A stretch of 24,045 bases of DNA from Verrucomicrobiota bacterium (GTDB lineage: Bacteria > Verrucomicrobiota > Verrucomicrobiia > Verrucomicrobiales > Akkermansiaceae), in assembly GCA_009885905.1 (NCBI GenBank), contig VFJU01000117.1:1-24045 (forward strand). The letters are read 5' to 3'. The translations under genes were made by a program, and so were the position numbers. Shown in pieces: positions 1 to 5,794 of the stretch (the first letter of the stretch is position 1; the number at the start of each line of letters is the position of its first letter). The notes under the pieces were generated by a model, which ran no database searches, had not been told where the DNA came from, and saw only the letters and a list, made by a program, of their open reading frames with translations.

Positions 1-1207
1 CCGCCGAACGCACCCAGTCCTATTTCGAGGCCCTCGGTCGTTCCGCGCACTTGGCTGATTGGCAATTACGCCAAGCCGTGGATGCTGCCCGGATTCTGGC
101 CTGCGATGTCCTTTCCACCCCATGGACATCCTCCATCAATTGGCAGAGCCTCTCGGATCACGCCAGATCTTTGGTCGCTGATCACCGGACGCTCGCGCGT
201 GAAGCGATTCCAGTGCGGACTGCGCTACCAGAGATGCGCTCTGCTTCTCCAGACCAGTCGTTCGATGCAGAAGTTGAGCTCAAACAAATCATCGATGACC
301 TCCTCCGCACCATCCGCCTAAACAACATGGCCATGGCCACAGAAGAAACCTACGTTCACTGGAACTCCCGCCATACCCGTTTCTGCCACCAAAAACTCGG
401 CCAGTCGCCACGCAACGCTGGTCCACCCGCCATTACCGCTTACCTCGACTTCCTCGCCTTTGAGCGAAGTTGCTCCGGCTACCCAGATACAGGCGCTCAA
501 CGACATGGTTTTTCTCATGAAAAATGTTTTTGGCATCGAGGAGTTCACACTTGAGTGGATGACCCCGGCCCGTGACCAACGCCGTCCATCTGTCGTCATG
601 ACCCGCGAGGAAGTCCGTTCCGTCTTCGCCCGCTTGGACGATCCGTGGAAATTGATCGCCCAAGTCATGTATGGCAGCGGCCTCCGGCTCATGGAAGCCA
701 CTAGCCTAAGCGTCAAGGATCTGGATTTCGGCCAAGGCACCATCGCCGTCCACGCTGGCAAGGGCGGCAGGCACCGCATCGTCACCTTACCAAGAGCCCT
801 CGAACAGCACCTCCAAGACCTCGTCGTCGGCGCGGGCGACGTCCACATGCCGGAAGCCCTGCTGCGGAAATGGCCAAATGCAAGCCGCGAGTGGGGCTGG
901 CAATACGTATTCCCCTCCGCCTACCCTCTGCCCGCAGCCGCGCAGCGGCAGGGTTGCACGCCACCACCTCCACGACGACTCCATGGCCCGCCAGATCCGC
1001 GACGCTGTCCGAAAAACTGCCATCCCTAAGCGTATCACCTCACACACTCTCAGGCACTCCTTAGCCACCCATCTGCTCGAATCCGGAACCGACATCCGCA
1101 CCGTCCAGAGCCTGCTGGGCCATGCCGATGTCTCCACCACGATGATCTACCTCCACGTCATGAAGCACCCGGGAGCAGGTGCGCACAGTCCATTAGACCA
1201 TCTATGA
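1..1207 (+). pseudogene. intI: Integron integrase (IntI-type tyrosine recombinase), frameshifted, 5' end outside window
   Basis: The translation gives a site-specific tyrosine recombinase of the integron integrase family, which would join attI and attC sites. The reading frame is open to the left edge, so the true start lies outside the window. Three consecutive frames carry one protein: about 3-465 (N-terminal extension and SAM-like core-binding domain), about 466-928 (first catalytic Arg in SGLRLMEA, then the IntI-specific insert with [12 protein letters not shown]) and about 929-1207 ([33 protein letters not shown], ending near SPLD). The WGWQYVFPS block and the RSG..RHHLHD block mark IntI rather than XerC/D. 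Both breaks move the frame the same way, as a 2-base loss or 1-base gain would. The first fits loss of two bases in a cgcg run near 465. All readable catalytic residues remain, so decay is recent or the shifts are sequencing errors. The gene points toward the cassette-like genes, the opposite of class 1 integrons. Confidence 0.88.
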
Positions 1208-1393
1208 GCCGCCAAACATTCCATACCTCCATTTAAACGCTTGGCTCGCCATCATGACGGTGATAGAAAAAAACCGTTATGAACGAGAATGCTGAAACCC
1301 GTACTTCTGAGTCGATTTTGACCGTGATCACCGACCAAACCCAACCGTCAGTTAATAACACTGTTGTGCCGTAAATACCAAAATACCAAAATT

Positions 1394-1975
1394 ATGAAAG
1401 CTGCATTTGCACTAACAATCCTAGCATCTCTCTCAACGATCCATGCCGCTGTAATACAGAATGACGCGATCATTGGTTACGCAAGTGGAACAGGCGGCCT
1501 TTACTATCCAACTCGGACATTCACCCTCATCTCTGGATTCATTTTGGTTGAGGTTATCAACAGTGCCCCAAATGAATTCAAGTTTGAATATCAGCCCATT
1601 TCCGCGTATAACAAACTATTAATGCTCCCCATTGGCACCGATTTCACCGCGCAAATCGTAAATTCTAATAGTCCAACTTTCAGTCTGACTCTGCTGCCCC
1701 GTCAGAGCACGTATTTAGCATATTGGACAAAATATTGGAGACCATATACAACAGGTGCCGCAGAAGATGGGGATACCTTCGGATGGGCGAAGGTATCAAA
1801 TTTTGGAGGATCACTCGTGGTTTCTTCCAGCGCGACGGCTGACAGCGGGGGGATCATAGTTGGCACGCTTCAGCAGATTCCCGAGGTAGGAACAATCTCA
1901 CTCTTAGCAGCAGGTGCAGCTTTTAGCTTTGTTCAACGAAGCCGAACAAAGCGTGGGAGAGCAGCCGCCCTTTAG
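1394..1975 (+). CDS. PEP-CTERM-like exported protein of unknown function
   Basis: The protein is 193 residues long and I recognise no enzymatic domain. It starts with a clear Sec signal peptide (MKAAFALTILASLSTIHA, cleavage likely near residue 18-20). The body is rich in Ser, Thr, Tyr and Asn, as in surface-exposed beta-rich proteins. The last 32 residues look like a PEP-CTERM sorting signal: IPEVGT in place of the usual VPEPGT, then a hydrophobic stretch (ISLLAAGAAFSF) and a basic cluster (QRSRTKR). A further GRAAAL tail is unusual and is encoded inside the candidate attC site. Family knowledge says such tails are handled by an exosortase, but none is in this window. I chose the ATG at 1394 because an in-frame upstream start would put polar residues ahead of the signal peptide. 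Base composition is more AT-rich than in the core genes, which fits acquired DNA. The 186 bases before it hold no gene that I can see. Confidence 0.7.
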   Translation: MKAAFALTILASLSTIHAAVIQNDAIIGYASGTGGLYYPTRTFTLISGFILVEVINSAPNEFKFEYQPISAYNKLLMLPIGTDFTAQIVNSNSPTFSLTLLPRQSTYLAYWTKYWRPYTTGAAEDGDTFGWAKVSNFGGSLVVSSSATADSGGIIVGTLQQIPEVGTISLLAAGAAFSFVQRSRTKRGRAAAL

Positions 1976-2037
1976 CGTTTCAATTTCGGTACCGTCGCTG
2001 CTCATTGGCAGTCGGGCCACTACTTTTGACGTTCTCC
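1941..2037 (+). other. Possible degenerate attC recombination site
   Basis: A 97-base element runs from GCCGAAC (1941-1947) to GTTCTCC (2031-2037). The two ends can fold together imperfectly, with GAAC/GTTC, AAAG/CTTT, GTGG/CCAC and GAGCAGC/GCTGCTC pairing in order, as expected for an attC hairpin with extrahelical bases. Its placement is right: the preceding stop codon (1975) lies inside it and the next start codon follows 13 bases after it. Against this, the end boxes match the RYYYAAC / GTTRRRY consensus poorly beyond the AAC and GTT cores. It is either a decayed site or a chance structure. Confidence 0.3.
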
Positions 2038-2050
2038 AAAGAAATATTCC

Positions 2051-2530
2051 ATGGCAACAGCCTACATTGAAACAACAATTCCCAGCTATTACACGTCGCG
2101 GCCAGCACGGGATGTCGTTCAGTTAACGCGTCAAACCCATACCAAGATATGGTGGGACAGCGGTTGTTCTGGTTTCGAGCTGTTCACATCGCAAGAGACA
2201 ATTAATGAAGCTTCGCGTGGGGACACCGATGTAGCTGCGAAGCGTCTCGAACTCCTGAGTATCGTTTCGGTACTAGAGATTACCTCGCGAGTCGAGGAAT
2301 TGACCAAGAGACTCCTCTCTGCTGGACTCATTCCCGCGAACGTGGCATCCGATGCGATTCACATCGCGACAGCAAGCGTTCATGGAATGGACTTCCTTGT
2401 AACTTGGAACTTTAAGCACATCGCCAATCCCCATATTCAAGCTGCACTCCGCGAAGAAGTTGCTTCCTTTGGCGAGCGTTTACCTGTATTGTGCACCCCA
2501 GAAGAACTTTTAAGAGATGAAGATAATTGA
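2051..2530 (+). CDS. PIN-domain protein, probable ribonuclease toxin (VapC-like)
   Basis: This 159-residue protein belongs to the PIN-domain subfamily that begins YIETTIPSYY. Members are metal-dependent ribonucleases, most often toxins of type II toxin-antitoxin pairs. Acidic metal-binding positions are visible: Glu7 in YIET (Asp in classic VapC), Glu53 in INEASRGD, Asp101 in SDAIHIATA and a polar residue at Asn120 in VTWNFKHIAN. The C-terminus CTPEELL is also characteristic. The ATG at 2051 leaves the usual short lead before the first strand. The next gene overlaps it by 14 bases, so the two are translated as a unit with the toxin first. It sits between a PEP-CTERM-like gene and an intron remnant in the decayed integron region, where toxin-antitoxin cassettes are common. 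Assignment to the PIN fold is firm; toxicity is inferred. Confidence 0.85.
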   Translation: MATAYIETTIPSYYTSRPARDVVQLTRQTHTKIWWDSGCSGFELFTSQETINEASRGDTDVAAKRLELLSIVSVLEITSRVEELTKRLLSAGLIPANVASDAIHIATASVHGMDFLVTWNFKHIANPHIQAALREEVASFGERLPVLCTPEELLRDEDN

Positions 2531-2705
2531 GCAACCTATTCAGCAGGCAGATCCGGTGATTCAAGAAGTTTGGCGGACAAAGCGGGAAATTATGGTCGAG
2601 CACGGTGGTAGTCTCGACTCTCTTTTCGCAGAACTTCGGAGTCGCCAAGCTCAGAATCCACGGCTAGTCAAATCGAGTAGGGCAGAATCGGGTAGGCAGG
2701 AGTGA
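2517..2705 (+). CDS. Small PIN-toxin partner, probable antitoxin, with altered C-terminus
   Basis: The protein is 62 residues. The core ADPVIQEVWRTKREIMVEHG followed by SLDSLFAELRSRQ matches the small proteins usually encoded next to YIETTIPSYY-type PIN proteins (pattern DP-V-EV---R-E with a later LR--Q). It is therefore the likely antitoxin. The start codon lies within the end of the toxin gene (14-base overlap). The last five residues (SGRQE) and the stop are encoded by the sequence I read as the 3' end of a group II intron on the other strand, so the original C-terminus may have been replaced. No DNA-binding fold is evident in so short a chain; it may act by wrapping the toxin. Confidence 0.65.
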   Translation: MKIIEQPIQQADPVIQEVWRTKREIMVEHGGSLDSLFAELRSRQAQNPRLVKSSRAESGRQE

Positions 2706-2758
2706 TTAACTCCCGCCCCCCAAACCACCGGCCATATGGTTCCGTAGCACGGCGGCTC
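2687..2758 (-). mobile_element. Group II intron 3' end (domain V-like and domain VI), truncated remnant
   Basis: Read on the minus strand, the segment starts with GAGCCG (2758-2753). Nine bases there pair with 2730-2722 to give a domain V-like lower stem containing the AGC triad. Next comes a textbook domain VI: 2721-2709 pairs with 2703-2690 in a 13-bp stem with loop UAAUC and one bulged A at 2693, 7 nt before a CCCGAU 3' end at 2687. One pair (2714/2698) is G-U only if the minus strand is the RNA; on the plus strand it would be an A-C clash, which supports the minus strand. The apex of domain V is 3 nt too long and has no clean GNRA-capped helix. No reverse transcriptase is encoded upstream (2759-3000, minus strand), so this is a dead fragment. 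A near copy of the last 13 bases follows at once (to about 2673), so the exact intron end is uncertain. Confidence 0.6.
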
Positions 2759-3034
2759 CAATTCGCCACCTCCTCCATGGCCCTGAGACGAGGCTTATTG
2801 GTTCTCGGCCACGGTTGGAAAATGGATCTGTCAAAATCTAACCAGACACCAACCATAATCATACACACGAACGATACCCTTCTTTAAAACGGAATTTTTG
2901 AAGGCATCTCACTCATCACGAGCGTTCATCTTACAATTCGATCTCACCTAGCGGGTAACCTTCCATCAAGATTCCCGAGATTGTTGAAAATTCCCGTTGA
3001 TTCTGCACCCTCAGCCCGTGAGAGTCGCGTCGCC
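2759..3034. other. Intergenic region upstream of serS
   Basis: About 276 bases with no supportable gene. Bases 2759-2820 are probably still group II intron sequence, because they resemble the linker between an intron-encoded protein and domain V. From about 2820 onward the DNA is AT-rich and shows no reverse transcriptase remnant in any minus-strand frame. It should contain the serS promoter, but I cannot place one with confidence. An in-frame ATG-less extension of serS begins at 2981 and is not used here. Confidence 0.4.
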
Positions 3035-4312
3035 ATGCTAGACATCCGCGTCATTCGCGACAATCCAACCGCCGTCCAAGATCGCCTCAAAGTTAGGGGC
3101 GGAGATCACTGGAAACTTGTCGACGATGTACTCGCCTGCGATGAATCCCGCCGCGCGGCCGAAACTGCCAAGCAAGAACTCCAAGCCTCCAGAAAACGGA
3201 TTTCCAAAGACATCGGCATGCTTAAGGGTAAGGGCGAGGACACCTCCCCTATCGAGGCAGAAGTCCGAGCGATCAACGAACAGATCGCCAGCCTCGATGC
3301 CGAAGCTGACATTTCATCGGCCCGTCAGTCTGAGTTGTTGTTGAATATCCCAAATCTTACCCATGATGCCTGCCCTGTCGGCCGTGACGAAGCGGCAAAC
3401 CCTGTCGTCCGTGAGTGGGGAGCGAAGCCGAGCCTTCACGAACCAAAAGACCACGTCGAACTCGCCCTCAAGCACGGCTTGATTAACTGGGATGACGGCA
3501 TCCGCACCGCCGGATCCGGCTTCGTGGTCTACCGAGGAAAAGGTGCAAAGCTTGAACGCGCTCTGATTAATTTTTTGTTAGATACGCAAGCGTCTAATGG
3601 CTATGAAGAAGTCAATGTCCCTCACCTCGTCAAGCGCGAGTGCATGGAAGGGACAGGGCAGCTACCTAAATTCGAGGACGATATGTATGGCACTGACGCC
3701 GACGAGGCTGGGGTCAATAATCTGTTCCTCGCCCCAACCGCCGAGGTGCCCGTCACGAATCTCTACCGCGACACTATTCTAACTGAATCAGATTTACCCA
3801 TCAAAATGGTCGCCTACACCCCGTGTTTTCGTCGCGAGGCTGGATCCGCCGGCCGCGACAACAAGGGCATCATTCGCATGCATCAATTTGACAAAGTCGA
3901 ATTGGTGCAAATCGTCCACCCCGATCAAGGCTTCGAGGTACTCGAGCAACTCACCGCACACGCCGAATCCATCCTGCAAAAACTCGGGCTCCACTACCGC
4001 ACCATCGAACTCTGCACGGGCGACATCGGTTTTTCCTCTGCCAAGACATATGACATCGAAGTGTGGGCGCCGGGTCATGGAAAATATCTCGAGGTTTCGA
4101 GTTGCTCATGCTTCGGCGACTACCAAGCACGTCGCATGAAACTCCGTTTCAAGGATCACGAGGGTAAGAACCGTTTTCCCTACACGCTTAACGGATCTGG
4201 CACCGCCTTGCCGCGACTTTACGTCGCTCTGCTCGAACAATGCCAGCAACTTGATGGCTCGATCCGCATCCCAGATGTCCTAGTCCCCTACTTTGGTTCC
4301 GAAGTTATCTGA
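3035..4312 (+). CDS. serS: Serine--tRNA ligase
   Basis: This cytoplasmic class II aminoacyl-tRNA synthetase charges tRNA-Ser (and tRNA-Sec where present) with serine. The 425-residue length is normal. The N-terminal arm (about residues 1-110) begins MLDIRVIRDNP and forms the long antiparallel coiled coil that grips the tRNA variable arm. The catalytic core has motif 1 around NGYEEVNVPHLV, the TGQLPKF loop, LAPTAEVPVTN for serine binding, motif 2 (PCFRREAGSAGRDNKGIIR) and motif 3 (NGSGTALPRLYVALLE). I took the ATG at 3035 because homologues start with MLDI; a longer frame would add 18 unconserved residues. It converges with sucB, with only 45 bases between the stops and no obvious intrinsic terminator. 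It marks the return to core chromosome after the integron-like region. Confidence 0.97.
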   Translation: MLDIRVIRDNPTAVQDRLKVRGGDHWKLVDDVLACDESRRAAETAKQELQASRKRISKDIGMLKGKGEDTSPIEAEVRAINEQIASLDAEADISSARQSELLLNIPNLTHDACPVGRDEAANPVVREWGAKPSLHEPKDHVELALKHGLINWDDGIRTAGSGFVVYRGKGAKLERALINFLLDTQASNGYEEVNVPHLVKRECMEGTGQLPKFEDDMYGTDADEAGVNNLFLAPTAEVPVTNLYRDTILTESDLPIKMVAYTPCFRREAGSAGRDNKGIIRMHQFDKVELVQIVHPDQGFEVLEQLTAHAESILQKLGLHYRTIELCTGDIGFSSAKTYDIEVWAPGHGKYLEVSSCSCFGDYQARRMKLRFKDHEGKNRFPYTLNGSGTALPRLYVALLEQCQQLDGSIRIPDVLVPYFGSEVI

Positions 4313-4357
4313 AACGGTAGAGACCAAAGGCATCCCGCAATTCAGGTAGGTAAATTC

Positions 4358-5761
4358 TCAGATCTCTAACAAAAGCCTCGCTGGATTTTCCAAGCAGTCT
4401 TTGATTCGGATGAGGAAAGTGACAGCCTCCTTGCCATCGACGAGGCGGTGGTCGTAGCTGAGTGCTAGGTACATCATCGGACGGATCACCACTTGGCCAT
4501 TCAGAGCGACCGGGCGTTGTTGGATGGTATGCATGCCGAGAATTCCACTTTGCGGAGGATTGAGAATCGGAGTGCTTAGAAGTGAGCCGTAGGTACCACC
4601 GTTAGAGATAGAGAAAACGCCACCGGTAAGATCATCCAAGGTGATTTTACCGTCCTTGGCTTTTTTCGCGTAATCGAGGATATCTTTTTCAATTTGTGCG
4701 AAAGATTTTTGATCAGTATCACGCAGCACTGGAACCATCAGACCCTTGTCAGTGCCGATGGCAACGCCGATATCATAGAAATGATTTTCGATGATGTCCG
4801 AGCCATCAATCCGACCATTGACAGACGGCACGTCCTTGAGTGCTTGGGTGACAGCTTTCACGAAGAAAGACATGAAACCAAGTTTCACACCGTGCTTTTT
4901 CATGAAGCCCTCCTGCACATCCTTGCGGAGATCCATCACGGCGCTCATGTCCACCTCGTTGAATGTTGTTAGAATCGCTGCCGTTTGTTGCGCGTTGACT
5001 AAATGTGTGGCGATCTTACGCCGGAGCATCGACATTTTTTTGCGCGTGGTGCGGCCATCAGAGATAGCGACTGCTGAAACTCGCTCAACGGGAGATGCTG
5101 GCACCGAGAAATCAGGTTTGACTGAAGCCGGAGCCGGTTGAGCTATGGATGGAGCTGCCACAGGTGGCACCGGTGTAGAGACCACCGCTGGGGTGGGCAT
5201 GATTGCTGCAGGTGCGGCATTGCCAGTGACGCTGGTATCTATGGTGGCGATCACCGTGCCGATCGAAACCTCCTCGCCCTCGGGGGTAATAATTTTCAAT
5301 CTTCCTGATGCTGCGGCTTCGAGTTCGTTAGACACCTTGTCCGTTTCCAGCGTAACCAGCACCTCGCCCATCACCACTTGTTCGCCGTCTTTTTTGCGCC
5401 ATTTCGCAACATTCGCCGAGGTGATCGATTCGCCAGCGGAAGGCACCCTCAGCTCGACGATGCCACCAGTATCAACAGCCACTGGGGTAAGGACAGGGAC
5501 AGGCGCAGCGGCGGCGGCAGCGGCACTTTCACCTGAAATTCGTGCGATCACCGTGCCGATGGTGACTTCCTCACCTTCGCCGATGAGAATTTCTAGAACG
5601 CCATCTGATGCGGCTTCGAGTTCGTTAGAAACCTTATCGGTTTCAAGAGTTACCAAGATTTCACCTTTGATAACCGATTCGCCATTTTTCTTGTGCCACT
5701 TGGCAACATTGGCAGAAGTGATAGATTCGCCAGCGGCGGGAACTTTAACGTCGAGTGACAT
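4358..5761 (-). CDS. sucB: 2-oxoglutarate dehydrogenase E2 (dihydrolipoyl succinyltransferase), two lipoyl domains
   Basis: E2 core of the 2-oxoglutarate dehydrogenase complex; it transfers succinyl from E1 via lipoate to CoA in the TCA cycle. The 467-residue chain has two tandem lipoyl domains (about 2-76 and 101-175), each with the [12 protein letters not shown] lipoylation site (Lys43 and Lys142). They are joined by Ala/Pro/Val-rich linkers. The catalytic acyltransferase domain (about 240-467) contains [34 protein letters not shown] and the active-site DHRLVDG (His438, Asp442). The peripheral subunit-binding domain that normally sits between the lipoyl and catalytic parts (SPAVRKL...GTGKDGRI type) is not visible; the linker goes straight into [15 protein letters not shown]. 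Most E2o proteins have one lipoyl domain plus that domain. The gene lies 33 bases after sucA and is surely co-transcribed with it. No lpd (E3) gene is in the window. Confidence 0.95.
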   Translation of the reverse strand: MSLDVKVPAAGESITSANVAKWHKKNGESVIKGEILVTLETDKVSNELEAASDGVLEILIGEGEEVTIGTVIARISGESAAAAAAAPVPVLTPVAVDTGGIVELRVPSAGESITSANVAKWRKKDGEQVVMGEVLVTLETDKVSNELEAAASGRLKIITPEGEEVSIGTVIATIDTSVTGNAAPAAIMPTPAVVSTPVPPVAAPSIAQPAPASVKPDFSVPASPVERVSAVAISDGRTTRKKMSMLRRKIATHLVNAQQTAAILTTFNEVDMSAVMDLRKDVQEGFMKKHGVKLGFMSFFVKAVTQALKDVPSVNGRIDGSDIIENHFYDIGVAIGTDKGLMVPVLRDTDQKSFAQIEKDILDYAKKAKDGKITLDDLTGGVFSISNGGTYGSLLSTPILNPPQSGILGMHTIQQRPVALNGQVVIRPMMYLALSYDHRLVDGKEAVTFLIRIKDCLENPARLLLEI

Positions 5762-5794
5762 GTATGAAGCTTGGTAAAATTACAGAAAATAATG

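Noticed and set aside
1208..1393. Possible attI or promoter in the gap after intI
   Set aside because: GTGATCAC-type short palindromes and a TTGACC are present, but no properly spaced -10 or recognisable IntI-binding pair could be found.
1914..2126. Plus-strand open frame of 70 codons across the gap between the PEP-CTERM-like and PIN genes
   Set aside because: It overlaps both real genes in another frame and has no protein-like features.
2836..2842. ATCTAAC, an exact RYYYAAC attC-type box
   Set aside because: No matching GTTRRRY box with pairing arms within about 150 bases downstream; a 7-base match alone is expected by chance.
2668..2868. Minus-strand open frame of 66 codons
   Set aside because: It runs through the domain V/VI structure; the peptide is translated intron RNA sequence rather than a gene.
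5145..5777. Plus-strand open frame of 210 codons opposite sucB
   Set aside because: Antisense shadow of the Ala/Val/Pro-rich lipoyl and linker region of SucB.
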